Assembly: GCF_021462225.1 (NCBI RefSeq)
Contig: NC_061811.1
Span: 486,001-550,000, forward strand
DNA from: Girardinichthys multiradiatus
Lineage: Eukaryota > Chordata > Actinopteri > Cyprinodontiformes > Goodeidae
DNA: 64,000 nt
Reading direction: 5' to 3'
This document shows positions 1 through 10,900 of this stretch, in pieces. The position numbers were made by a program, and so were the translations under genes. The notes beneath the pieces were generated by a model. That model was not told the origin of the DNA and did not search any database. It worked only from the letters and a program-made list of their open reading frames with translations. Every line of letters starts with the position of its first letter. The stretch's first letter is position 1.

Positions 1-960
1 CATACAGGAAGCCCCATTGGGTGCTCTTTGGGTTGCCTTTTGCCCCTCTGAATGCAAATGTTTCAACAGTGTGACAGTGTCCTTCTCACATTGCTCCTTA
101 GTAGGACAACAAAGCAGAAGATCATCAACAAACTGCAATAAAGCAGAGCCTGAGGTCAACTCCAGTGACTCAAGACTAGCTTTCAATGCAGCATTATATA
201 TAGTAGGAGTTTCACAATAACCTTGACACAGACGAGTGAAAGTGTGAGGTTTTCCTTCAAACTCAAAAGCAAACCAAAATTGGCTCTGCTCATCAACAGG
301 TACACTAAAAAACTCATTTGAAAGATCAAGAACAGAAAAAAACTTTGCATCTGGAGGAACTGGTGACAAAATAGTGTGCGGGTTTGGAACTGTAGGAGCT
401 CTGGCTTCTACTGAAGCATTTACAGCTTGTAAATCTTGCACAAACCTCCATTCAACAGGTTCTCCTTTACTCCTGATCTTTTTGACAGGAAAAAGAGGAG
501 TTCTTACAGGAGAACTTTCACAAGGAACAATAATTCCTTCTTTCAAAAACAGGTTTGATTCCTGCAATGGCTTCTGGTTTGAGTGGATATTGTTTCACAC
601 ACGGTCTGTAGTTTGTCTTTGGAGTCACAACATCAGGTTCACAACCTTTTATGAGTCCCACATTATATTTACTTTTTGCCCACAGGCCAGGAGGCACCTG
701 GGCCAACAATGGATGTGAAGTGGCGTCAATTTCAACAAATGAGCCATTTTGGGAAAACAGATCATTTTCTGGGATCAACCGAACAGTTCTTTGGCAGTGC
801 AGTGTGCTAAGAAAAGGTCTTTTAAATGCAGAAAGTCTCTTAGAAAACATAAGATTAGAATTTGTTGGTACCACAGTCCAATCAGATACTTTTTCACACT
901 GCAACACAAAATACTTCACATCTGTCCACTTTTATGTTACAGATTTTGCAATTCAATAAA
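1..960 (-). pseudogene. endogenous retrovirus pol fragment (reverse transcriptase), antisense, cut by window edge
   Basis: Read on the minus strand, the stretch resembles the start of a gammaretrovirus-like reverse transcriptase. A KQYPLKPEA-type segment (about 560-600) is followed by a VPCESSPVRTPLFPVKK block (about 465-520), then QGYC, then the catalytic LLQFVDDLLL block near 100-130. The aspartate pair of the active site is present. The frame shifts near 530-540, so the copy is broken, and it continues beyond position 1. It lies in apob intron 12 and points opposite to the LTR and gag remnant immediately to its right. It is therefore either a second insertion or a rearranged part of the same provirus. 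Family placement rests on motif order only. Confidence 0.8.
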
Positions 961-1074
961 AATATGCAATCAAACAGGCATCCTACTCTACTACCTCTGG
1001 AGCTTAATCTGGGGACAGACTGATCTACTGGACCCGCTGAAGATCACACACTGATCAAATTTATGATGAACGTA

Positions 1075-1491
1075 TGTTGGAAAAATGTATAAAAATTATC
1101 ATTGCTTAGTTTAAACAAGGTTTATGTTTTAAGTTCTACTCTAGTTAAGATGATTCCTATGATTGTTTTTTAGTGTGAAAAAGTGTTTGTGGAAAGTTAA
1201 GGAATGTGGTCTGGAGTGGATCACTTCCTGGACATGATATGCTTATACCATATATGGGAATGATCACTCTTCTAAGTTGAAATCTCTGTAAGAATTGGCT
1301 GAACCGATTCCCGCTTTTTACTTGTAAGAATGTGAGTTGTAAATAAAAGGCTGGTGCAAGGATTTATTCTTTGTGAGAAGGAAGTCGCTGTTCTGCAGAG
1401 GACTGTCTCACCCTTGCAAGTCAAACTTACTTGTTTCACCTTGTGTCTTATTTTACACTTGTCTGTAATTATCAGCTTTTTAACTCTAACA
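1075..1491 (+). repeat. retroviral LTR (5' LTR of ERV copy 1)
   Basis: The 417-bp segment starts TGTTGGA and ends TCTAACA, an inverted terminal pair typical of retroviral LTRs. It contains AATAAA at about 1342. A primer binding site starts six bases after its end, which fixes the right boundary and plus orientation. A gag remnant follows on the same strand. No matching 3' LTR or target duplication was found, because the provirus is cut off by an L2 insertion at about 3405. Confidence 0.8.
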
Positions 1492-1497
1492 TTTCTT

Positions 1498-1515
1498 TGG
1501 TCCTTCGAGCCTGAG
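1498..1515 (+). other. retroviral primer binding site, tRNA-Tyr type
   Basis: TGGTCCTTCGAGCC followed by TGAG matches the complement of the vertebrate tRNA-Tyr 3' end (which ends GGCTCGAAGGACCA) at about 16 of 18 positions. Its place just downstream of the LTR end is the canonical one. The same site occurs at 10541 behind another LTR. Confidence 0.75.
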
Positions 1516-1695
1516 CGATAGAAATCTGCCGCCCCGGGGCCCAGCGGTGCTTGTGGGGTTCCAGTCTGTGCAGCCTCCAAAACGTCTGGAGAACAAAAAT
1601 CCTGCACTGTGAATTCTGTGTTGGTAGCCACCGAATCAGCCGAGGGGCACCGGGAGGGTGGATCAACGCGTTTCGACAGACAGTGTGAACGAACA

Positions 1696-1706
1696 CACAG
1701 GTAAGT
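1696..1706 (+). other. probable retroviral splice donor
   Basis: CACAG followed by GTAAGT, with cleavage after 1700, is a near-perfect donor. It lies about 200 bp behind the primer binding site and before gag, where the subgenomic env donor of a simple retrovirus is expected. The leader between 1516 and 1930 is otherwise featureless. Confidence 0.5.
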
Positions 1707-1929
1707 CAGAACCAAATAAGTATTTAAAAATAAAAATAAATAGGAGTTTTGAGTTTAGAGGTACTCGTAATTTCCCTTAACGAGATTCAAAAGCAAACCA
1801 ACTCCATGGAAAAATTCTGAGTTTAAAAAGAAAAACGTGTAAAAAACAGAAAACCTAGTCTAGGTGATTTAGGCCTATAAGTGATTGTGTGTTGGTGCAT
1901 GGGTGCATATGTGTGTGTGTGTTCTTGTA

Positions 1930-2199
1930 CTTGTTGCTGAGTGAGAACCATTTTTCGTATTTTTATCGCAAAGTGAGGACATTTTGACAAAGTGAGGACA
2001 TTTTCCTGGTCCTCACTTTTTCAAATTCCTTTCTTGGGACATGGGTTAGGTTTAGGACTAGGGTATGAATTGAGTTATTGTTAGTGTTAGGGTTAGGGTT
2101 AGGGTCAGGTATTAACTGGTTAGGGTTAGGGATAGGCACTAAAAATCAAGGAAAATTAATGGAAGTAACCGAAAAGTCCTCATAAAGATAGTAAAACAC

Positions 2200-2202
<3 letters not shown>
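1930..2202 (+). repeat. dispersed fish repeat with TTAGGG-like runs and GTGAGGAC/GTCCTCAC blocks
   Basis: Two copies of AAGTGAGGACATTTT-like sequence (about 1970-2005), GGTCCTCACTTT, a run of GGTTAGGGTTAGGG repeats near 2080-2135, and AAGTCCTCATAAAGATAG precede a GT microsatellite. This arrangement recurs widely in teleost genomes. The TTAGGG-like units number only a handful and are embedded in the repeat, so they are not telomeric. The repeat sits inside the leader of ERV copy 1 and must have inserted later or been carried by it. Confidence 0.65.
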
Positions 2203-2260
<58 letters not shown>

Positions 2261-2329
2261 TGTGTGGGTGTGTGTGTGTGTGGGTGTGTGTGTGTGTGTG
2301 TGTGGGTGTGTGTGTGTGTGTGTGTGTGT

Positions 2330-2424
<95 letters not shown>

Positions 2425-2488
2425 TGTGTGTGGGTGTGTGTGTGTGTGTGTGTGTGTGGGTGTGTGTGTGTGTGTGTGTGTGTGTGTC
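2202..2488 (+). repeat. GT/CA microsatellite, about 285 bp, with regular GGGTGT interruptions
   Basis: An almost pure GT array is broken by a dozen GGG interruptions, several of them about 30 bp apart. Both strands are open in several frames only because the unit is a dinucleotide without stop codons. Confidence 0.95.
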
Positions 2489-2499
2489 TCAGTGAGACA

Positions 2500-3345
2500 A
2501 CCCGAAATGGCAGAAAGGTTCTGATTTTAAAGGACATCTTTCAATTCCTGCTTGGACCCATTTGGTACAGAGATTACACCAGAAAGACAAACTTAGGAAA
2601 ATAAAAAAACCCAGCCAAGAATTAATAAGTGCAAAAAATTGGCTTGCTGAAGATCATAAAAGAAAGGCAGGGAACGATAAAAAGAGCAAGGAGGTTTATA
2701 CAGCAGTTGCCAGAGAAGAAGATAATGACACTGGTGTAGTGAGGGGCAGGCAGCCCCAGCCCCAGCCGGCTACTGCAGCTTTGAGAGGGCCTGAACCATC
2801 AGCGCCAGTTGGACAAATAACTGAAGAGGCATCACCATATTCACCATTAGTTTTTCCGAGTTCACAAACCTTGAGAGAGGGATCCCCAAATTTAATAACC
2901 AGCTCCCTGGTAGCAGAAAATACTAGGTGGAGAAAACAGGCAATTAAACTGGATGGCCTTAATGATACTGCTGATGACAGTCCCTACAAACAGCAGTTGA
3001 AAAATGCCCTCCAGGCAAATGCTTTACCTGAGATTCGTAACTGGGTCACAAAACATAATATTGATTTACCCACCTGCTCGGTTAGCAGTTGGCAGAACTG
3101 GGCAATGTATGCTGAAAAGGTGGTCAGTGGAAAGAAAAAAACAACCCTCTACTGATACCTTCTATGCGGAAGATGACATATTTTATGCAGGACCAGTCAG
3201 TAGGGAGAGGTGTAGAATGAGAGGAATTTACGGAGGAAATGGAGACCTTAGGGGGCGTGGACAGAGGCAAGTGAGAGGGAGAGATGATAGAAGAGATGAT
3301 GTATGCTGGGTTTGTGGGCAGCATGGTCATCAAGAATGACTGGAT
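2500..3345 (+). pseudogene. gag remnant of ERV copy 1 with nucleocapsid zinc knuckle
   Basis: An open stretch from 2562 to 3155 encodes about 197 residues rich in charged and Q/P residues. It is followed in another frame (to 3339) by an arginine-glycine rich segment and CWVCGQHGH, the first half of a CCHC zinc knuckle. A stop codon falls right after GHQE, before the last cysteine could appear. The order of a capsid-like part, RG-rich stretch and zinc knuckle is that of a retroviral gag. One frameshift near 3150 and the stop show it is dead. pol does not follow on this strand; an L2 LINE tail begins instead. Confidence 0.7.
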
Positions 3346-3404
3346 AAAGGAGAACAGAATGTTGTTAAAGAAAGAAAAGGGGAAGTTGATGAGAACAAGC
3401 AGAA

Positions 3405-4338
3405 CTAAATAATCTGAACTGAAACTATCTGTGTAGTTATGCTGCTATAGGCTTAGGCTGCTGGAGGACATAATGACCACTTTCACCCTCTTCGCTACAT
3501 TCTCATACTACTCTCCAATTATGCATTATTTGCTGTTATTTCATCTTTTAACTTTGTTCTCTCTTTTCTCTTCCTAGAAGCTACACCTGGCCTGACTCTG
3601 TGTCTACCTGTGACACCTTTCTGGAGAGGGGAATCGTCCGAGCTTCTGCTGGCAACAACTTAATGCTCACCTTCTACAGATGATCCACATGGCCCTGTCT
3701 TTTAGTGTTTAACCCTTTCTCTCTCCTAGACATGGCTACTGACTGAGCTTCTACTGTAACTAACTCTATGTTCTCTCTTTCAGACTCTAACCTTGAAAAC
3801 TGGATCAGAGTTTATCTGTTCTTTCTTTCTAGATGAAACGACTAAAGGAGCTACATCCATTAACATTTACTTTTCCTTCCCATAGAAAGTACTCCTGGAT
3901 CAGTGTTTCTTTGTTCTCTTTGTGTCTCTGCTCTGTTCTCTCAAACCTCCAGTCGGTCGTGGCAGATGGCCGCTCACACTGAGCCTGGTTCTGGTTCTGA
4001 TGGAGGTTTCTTCCTGTTAAAAGGGAGTTTTTCCTCTCCACTGTCGCTACATGCATGCTCAGTATGAGGGATTGCTGCAAAGTCAACACCAGTGACTGTC
4101 CACTGTCTCTACATGCTCCTCCAGGAGGAGTGAATGCTGCAAGTCACTGACTGGATGCAATCTGCTGGGTTTCCTTAGATAGAAAAACTTTTTATCCAAT
4201 TTGAATAAATAACTGAATCTGACTGAACTGTTCAATTGTTAGGATTAACTGGAATGTATGAACCTGACTGTTGTGAAGCGCCTTGAGACGACGTGTTGTG
4301 AATTGGCGCTATATAAATAAACTGAATTGAATTGAATG
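3405..4338 (+). mobile_element. L2-type LINE, 5'-truncated copy (3' UTR only)
   Basis: The segment matches the 3' UTR of the L2 copies at 28690, 30063 (minus) and 40553 (minus). It ends in GGCGCTATATAAATAAACTGAATTGAATTGAAT, quoted here only by its landmarks: GCGCTATATAAATAAA and a (TTGAA)n tail. No ORF2 sequence is present. The insertion lies directly behind the gag remnant and probably removed or displaced the rest of that provirus. Confidence 0.8.
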
Positions 4339-4718
4339 TGATTACTGTTAACTGATTGGCCATGGGACCAGGAGGAATGAGAAGGGTTTCCAAGAGGCAT
4401 TGCAGGGAGAAGACTGCAATAATATTAAGGACCACAATGGCCGGAGCGGATCAAACCCAAATATAATTTAACTATTTACTAATCATAAACCAGCCTGAAG
4501 GCTGCAATAAAAAGGACACATCAGCTTTCTGAATTACCCGCAGGTAGGGGGCGGTGTAGTTAATAACATATTAAAACCAGCTGATCACACATAAAATCGG
4601 CTGTTCAGACGCACAAACATTTCCCCTAAAATACACAGAACAACAACCTCGAAACTGGACCTGTTTTCATGGTGGACCACGGTAGATGTGTGTTTGATGA
4701 TGTGGTCTGATTACTTAC
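4339..4718. other. remainder of apob intron 12, nothing recognised
   Basis: The stretch is AT-rich, with no exon-like open frame, and ends at the exon 12 donor on the minus strand. Confidence 0.5.
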
Positions 4719-4927
4719 TCAGGTTTTTCATCATCAGAGTTATGGATGTTATATAGGTGGGAGACCACAAAGCTCTTTAGCTGCTCATCCTTCTCATCCG
4801 TTAGACGGTTTGTGATCTCTCTGATGAGGGTGTGGTCTGGGTTCTTCATCAGAACCAGGTAGGCTGCCAGACGTTTCTCAGCAGGACTTTGAGTGTCCTG
4901 GTACACTTCCAGGAGAGAGCTTCGAAT
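4719..4927 (-). CDS. apob: apob exon 12
   Basis: 209 nt, entered in phase 0 and left in phase 2 (CCT GA before GTAAGT). It encodes the helical-repeat segment containing [18 protein letters not shown] and [16 protein letters not shown], the strongest ApoB match in the window. It is the last exon visible; the next lies beyond the left edge. Confidence 0.9.
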
Positions 4928-7900
4928 CTGTGCATGACCAAAAATTAAAACAACTATGAGGTCTTGCAACAGCACCAGTTTTCAGTTGGCAAACACAACA
5001 TAATCTCCTAAAAAGGAGAATAACCCCTAAAATGGATCATTTCATCATGTGGTAGAAATGAGTTTTGAGAAGCTACCTCATCGGTAATTTCCATCAATCT
5101 GAAGGCCTGGATAGCTGCCTTCTGATTGGATAATGAAATATCTGTTTTCCTCATACATCGCAGAACGGAAGAGATGAGTGATGAACTGACGTCTTGCATG
5201 GCCCGACCCATAACACCAATAGCCTGCAGATGAGGTAAAATTACAGTTGACCTAGAAAAAAGTAAAAACACCAGCTGATCTAGAACTTCTTCAGATGCCT
5301 GTGAAACCTCTCTCACCCTGAGTATGAGGAAGGCCTCCTCCTTAGGATCTGGAGGGAAATCCCTGTCAGTGTCCTGTGTTTCCTCTGAGCAGTCGCTTAG
5401 CATCTTCTCCATGAACTTTGACACCTCAGTGATCTCTGGAGTTACCGCTCCCTTATAGAACCTATCAACAAATGAATGCTGATTAAGAACCGCTTTCCTA
5501 ACAAAATCTCAAATCTGGAATGTTAGATTTAGCATCAGTAGCATTATTAGCTTTGGTTAATATGTGGCTAACTAATAGGTTGTAATTTCCAACATATTTT
5601 AAGCGTGTTCATTTGTTTGACTTTATAACAATGATTTTAAATAAAATGTTTAAACCATCTTCCAAATAATCTTCCAGCTCAGAATGATGAGCTGTGTCTG
5701 TTAGCATGCTAATATTTAGAGCGACAGCAGGGCTGATTGTGTCATAAGATAATATGTTTTAATTTTCACAGCATAATTTTAAAATGTTCAATGTTGTGTC
5801 TGGTTTTAAATATGATTTTTAGCACCATTTTATTAGAAATCTGAAAAATTTGCTGAAATCAGGATAGTGGGCTGGAGGGTGGCATGGAGGGGTTGCAGCG
5901 TGTGGGGTGGGGGTGTTGTGTCCTCTTTTTGGATGTGTGGTCACCAGGTATCTGGATTGGCTGAGCATTGACGGTCGGTTGGTGTTTCTCCCAAGGCTGT
6001 TGATGAGGTGATGTGGTGTGGTTGTGGGGGCATGGTGGGAGCCGTTGGCCCGGGTGCATACCGCTGGCCAGGGACCTCTTGCCGTGTGAGTTTATCCCTA
6101 CTTAGTGTGGGGTCGGGGGTCCGTTGTGAGTTCAGTGCTCAGTGGTGTCTGCTCTGTTGCATTTGTGGGCGGAGGCTGGAATGACGATGCGTGGGGCCCT
6201 TGCCTTGCAGTCGCAGCGCGCTGTGTGGGGGAGTGTAGGGTGCGGTGGGGGTGCTTTGAGCAGGGCTGGGTGTGGGGTTTGCGCTGTGTGGATATGTCTT
6301 CCTCTGCTTTTTGAGGGGAGGAGCTCGTCTGTGGGGTGTGCCCCAGTGGGAAGGGGATTCACGGTGTTTGGGCTCGGGGGCATGTGTTCGATATCTGTGT
6401 CCTGGTCAGGGGTGGCCTTGTAGGGAAATTCATGTTGGGGTTCACTGGGGGTAGGGGGCTCATAGGTTTGAGTTTGGAATTCATGGCGGGCTGCGGACTG
6501 CTTTGTCTCGGGATGGATCTGGTTTGTGAGGTCGTTTAGACCAGGAAGGCCCCTCATTTGTTTATGACCCCCTCTCCAGATGGGGACGGGAGTTGTTGGG
6601 GGCTGGGGTCAGGGCGGGGGTCGGGGGTTGGGGGTCGGGGCCGGGGTCGTTCAGGTTGCCGGCACTAGTCCGCCTTGGTCTTGGGACGGGCTGCCTGACT
6701 CCACCTCGGGGGACCACCTCCTGAGTCTGGGGGCTGGTTGGCCCTCTGGAGTATCAGTACCTGGATCTGGGAGTATAGTGTATGTATGGGGAGTGTATGA
6801 CATCCATTGTTCATTGTCTTTATGCTGGGTGTGTGGGTGTGAGTGTTTTTATGTGTACGCATGAGGGTGGGAATGTGTGATTGGGAATGTGTGCCACTGT
6901 TTTTGTGTCAGGTTGGGTCTTGGGCTGCTCCCTCTCCTGAATCAGCTTAGGCCCACCATCAAATGTGGGACCTATTCCTCCCCGCCACACTCCCTACCGG
7001 TGGCTGGTGTCTATGCCCGCTGGTGTATTGGTGGTTTTCGGTGTCCGGGGCTGGGTGGTTTGGTGTGTGCACAAATGTTCTATATTGAGCCGCAGTTACC
7101 ACTAAATACATCTTGCATTCATTAGTACTGTGCACTTTTCGGTAACATTGCTGTTGCTATATATGTTTTTGCAGGTGTAGAAGCAGTTTTCTAGGGTGTT
7201 ATCTTGTATTCTCTTCATCTATCTTTGTCTCTATTCTTTTCTCCTTCTCTCCCTTTTTCCTTTTCGCCCACCTCTCTCTCTTTCTTGCGTCTTGTTTTTC
7301 CTTTTTGTTTCCGTCTCCATGTCCATTGCATTTGAAATAATCCCAAAGCAGTTTCTAATAAAGTTTATATATATATATATATTATAATGTTAGTCTCAAT
7401 GCTCCTCTTGTGAGAGTACTGTAAATCTGACAATACTGAGGGCTACTCTATTCAAGACACTGACTGTCCACATATACACACATTAGTGAAGGCATACCGC
7501 TCCCTGTAAAGATATTTGAACACCCCCTCACTGAAGGCTTTACTCACCTTTTCACTGTGTTTGCCAGAGCATACATGATAGCTTTGCTCTGTTTGTACTG
7601 AGCCATGCTGAGCATATCTCGCACATGTGCTGCATCAGGATTGGACTGCAGACCCAGTGTGTAAACCAGAGCATCCACCTCCAGTGAGACCCCATCAGAG
7701 GTCCAGATAACCTGCATGATGGCGCTAGTGCACTCTGCAGTACCACACTGAAACAGGGCCTGGAAGGTCAGCCAGTTAGACATTTGTACCATCTCCACAA
7801 CCGTCTGGCTGAGGGTCTCATTCCGCAGGACTCTCATGCTGGACACTAGCTTGTGGAAAAGGCTGGTCCTCTTCTGACCTTGAGCCGTGCTTGCTAATGC

Positions 7901-10900
7901 CACCAGCTCCTGCAGGATGCTCAGAACGGCGTCCTTTGTCTGGACCGGAGTTTTGTCCTCTGGATCCTCAAAGTGGAGAGGTTTTGCCTTTTGGGGATCT
8001 GCATCTGTGAGCAACAAGTTAATATTTTAGAGTCTGTGTTTTAAAAAGAAGGAACCGCACAGCAGTATTAACAATAAAAGCTCACCAAATGTTCTGCTAC
8101 TGATCCTTTTTACACTTTGAAAGTTGAGATGCTGGGTCACCACAGATGAGATTTCACTTTCACTGTGATGCAGATGTCAGTGAGGTTAAAAACCTTCAAT
8201 ATTGTACAGAAATGTCTTGTCTGATTCAGACTCACCCATAGGAGTATGGCAGGTATCTGTGCTTTTCTGTGCATGTGGCTGTGGTGATGTGTGTTCCCCT
8301 GTTATCAAACTGGTAACTGCAGCTCTGAGTGTTGATGATGAGTCTGGATATGGGGCTGTGCTGAAAGACAAATCAGTGTGAAGGTGACCAGTTATTTCTG
8401 CACAGAGAAGCCAGACATCTGTTCAAAATAAGAAAACAGCAGCAGGATGATGATTTCCTCCCCGGCTGCAGTGTGCCCTGTGTGTTTTGAAGTGATTTTT
8501 AGAATCAGTCGTAGTTTTGCTAAGCCCTGCCAATTATAGACTAGGTTTTACAAACAGGACAACAATGGAAACATATGTGACCATTTGCTAAATTAACCCT
8601 AACTCAGATGGACCATTACCATGGAGTAAGGGTGGAGAATGATGAGGTTGGATGATCAGAAGGTGACAGACACCCTGGACCGCCGCTGCTTTTTTAGTTT
8701 GTTTTAGGGGTTTCTGTTTATTTCAAGTCATTTTTTTCTTCCCCTTTCTTAAACCTGGGTAAACATTAATGCTTTGGGCTGGTGAAACTCCTCAGTGAAT
8801 GACAAACAGCCTGAAGGAGTGTGACACTTTCAAAAAGTCAACATTTCCCTTGTGATATTGAGTCATGCCCAGTCATGTTGTTGAGTTGTCCCTTACTTTA
8901 TCTGAAACATCCTGATAACTCGATGCAGACCCACACTGCAGAAGGATATTTCTGCTCAAACATTTCCAGCAGGAACAGAATCTTGAATCTAATAAACGGA
9001 AGAGCACTTCCTCACCAGTTGTTGCAGCAGAGCCAGGGGGCTGCTGGTGAGTGTCCTGCCATAGAACTGGTCACACTGGGACAGGTCTCTGGAAAGACTG
9101 ACGTCTGTGGCAATATCCTGCCTGGAATTAACTGTGTATGCTGTTAAACACCGGCCATGGACTGTACTCTGAGAGAAAATACAAACTCAGATCAGCTCAT
9201 GGATCAGATACACATATAACTATGGTTTATTTTGTAGTTGCATTATGTCTTGTTGCTGCTGGAAAATCCCAGGTTATGTTTAGAAAATCCTGATGTCTCC
9301 ATACAGATTAAGCTCTGTCCTGTTGGAGGGAACACTAACCACAAGACTATTCTGTCCATCCTCCATGATGGGCACCAGGAAGGCTGAAATAATCCCTCTC
9401 TTGATGTTGAGGATGTTGACAGGCTCGTCTGCTTCGGGGTAAACCTCCACATGACTGTTTGAGTGGACGCTGACCTTCAGTGGACTCCTGAAGGATGACA
9501 CAGTGATATGTTGGGTTCTCAGTCAAAATGTTACCCTTTATTGTCTGTTTAAGAGCAAATCAAATTTAATGGGGACATATCACGCAAGGTCCACTTTTTT
9601 AGCCTTTGAATCCATGTTGTTCTGTAACAAACTTTAAAGAATCTGTTCCACTTTTAATTTCCTCATTATCACAGAAAAGCACAGTGGAGGACAATAATTC
9701 TGTTTCTTCTCCTGCACAAATTGATTCTTTTGTTCATAGTGTTTCTTTATCATTGCGTGATGCATTAGACAATGCTGCCCCCTTGAAAAAGAAGGTAATC
9801 ATTAATAGGAGGCTAGCTCCCTGGTTTAATTCACTCTGGTAATAGTTATCAATTCACTTCACCAAGCTAGAACAGCTTATTTCTCATCATTAATAGAAGA
9901 GAACAAGAATAATCCTAGGTTTCTCTTTAGTACAGTTGCTAAACTTACACAGAGTCATAGCTCTGTTGAGCCATCCATTCCCTTAGCTCTTAGCAGTCAT
10001 GACTTTATGGGATTCTTCTTAAATAAAATTGATTCTATTAAAAATAAAATCTTTGACATACTCCTGAAGATGATTACTTCATCCTCAGCAAGTGAGACAA
10101 CATTGGAAATAACTGCAGAACCTGATCTGTGTTTGGACTGTTTTGATCCTGTGGAGCTTCCTGAGTTACCAGAAATATTAGCTTCATCTAAACCTTCAAC
10201 TTGTATGTTAGACCCAATCCCAACCAAATTATTTAAGGAAGTTGTTGGATGGGTGCAAAAACTTGTTATCACTCATGTAAAAACCTTGTGTTGCAAGGCA
10301 CCTGCACTATGCCTTCCTCCCTGTGTGTGTGAGATCATTGTTATCTCTGTGTGAACCAGCCTCCTTTCTGTCTCACACACACACACCCTGTCTGAACTGT
10401 CTGTTGAACTGTGCATATAAATAAAGAGATAGGGTGTCAAAACTTTGTAGTTTCACTGCAAAGTGGGCTACCCTTGCTGCAAGTAACTCTGACTGTATCG
10501 TTCTTACCTCTGAGTTGACTAAATAATACCTAACATTTATTGGTCCTTCGTAGCCGGATTAATTCAATAACCTTATTTCTCTTTGCTTTAACAGTGACTC
10601 TGGGATCCGTGGGGGAAGCCTGACGTCGAGCGAAGCACCGCTGCACAGCCTCCATTAGCCGGAGTGGCTGAAAGTCCCGGTGTGTGTGAATTCACACCTG
10701 GCCAGTGGGTTATCGCCTTCCTCGGCGCGGGGTGACTCTCACAGGGTCCAGAGAGTCACCAAAAAGTCAACTCCGAGGTGAGACAGTTTTAAAATACAGT
10801 TCATAGGAAAAGTACTTAAAAGTCGTTGGTAGTGCGTCGCCGGTAAGGACGCTGCATTGGGATGGTTTTATTCCACCGTGAAAGGAATAGTGACAAATTA

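Noticed and set aside
2080..2135. TTAGGG runs as a telomere or telomere-fusion scar
   Set aside because: Only a few imperfect units, embedded in a dispersed repeat.
2139..2604. Cys-Val and Thr-His repeat frames
   Set aside because: Translation of a GT/CA microsatellite.
3829..4089. 86-codon frame ([18 protein letters not shown]...) also open at 14364, 30213 and 40817
   Set aside because: It lies antisense in the L2 3' UTR in every copy. Its persistence follows from the copies being young; nothing suggests translation.
5859..6864. Several 60-140 codon frames in the G-rich island
   Set aside because: No family resemblance; the composition bias removes stop codons on both strands.
4719..9487. 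Vitellogenin or microsomal triglyceride transfer protein instead of ApoB
   Set aside because: Wording of the N-terminal exons ([36 protein letters not shown]) and the exon sizes fit ApoB best, though all three share the fold.
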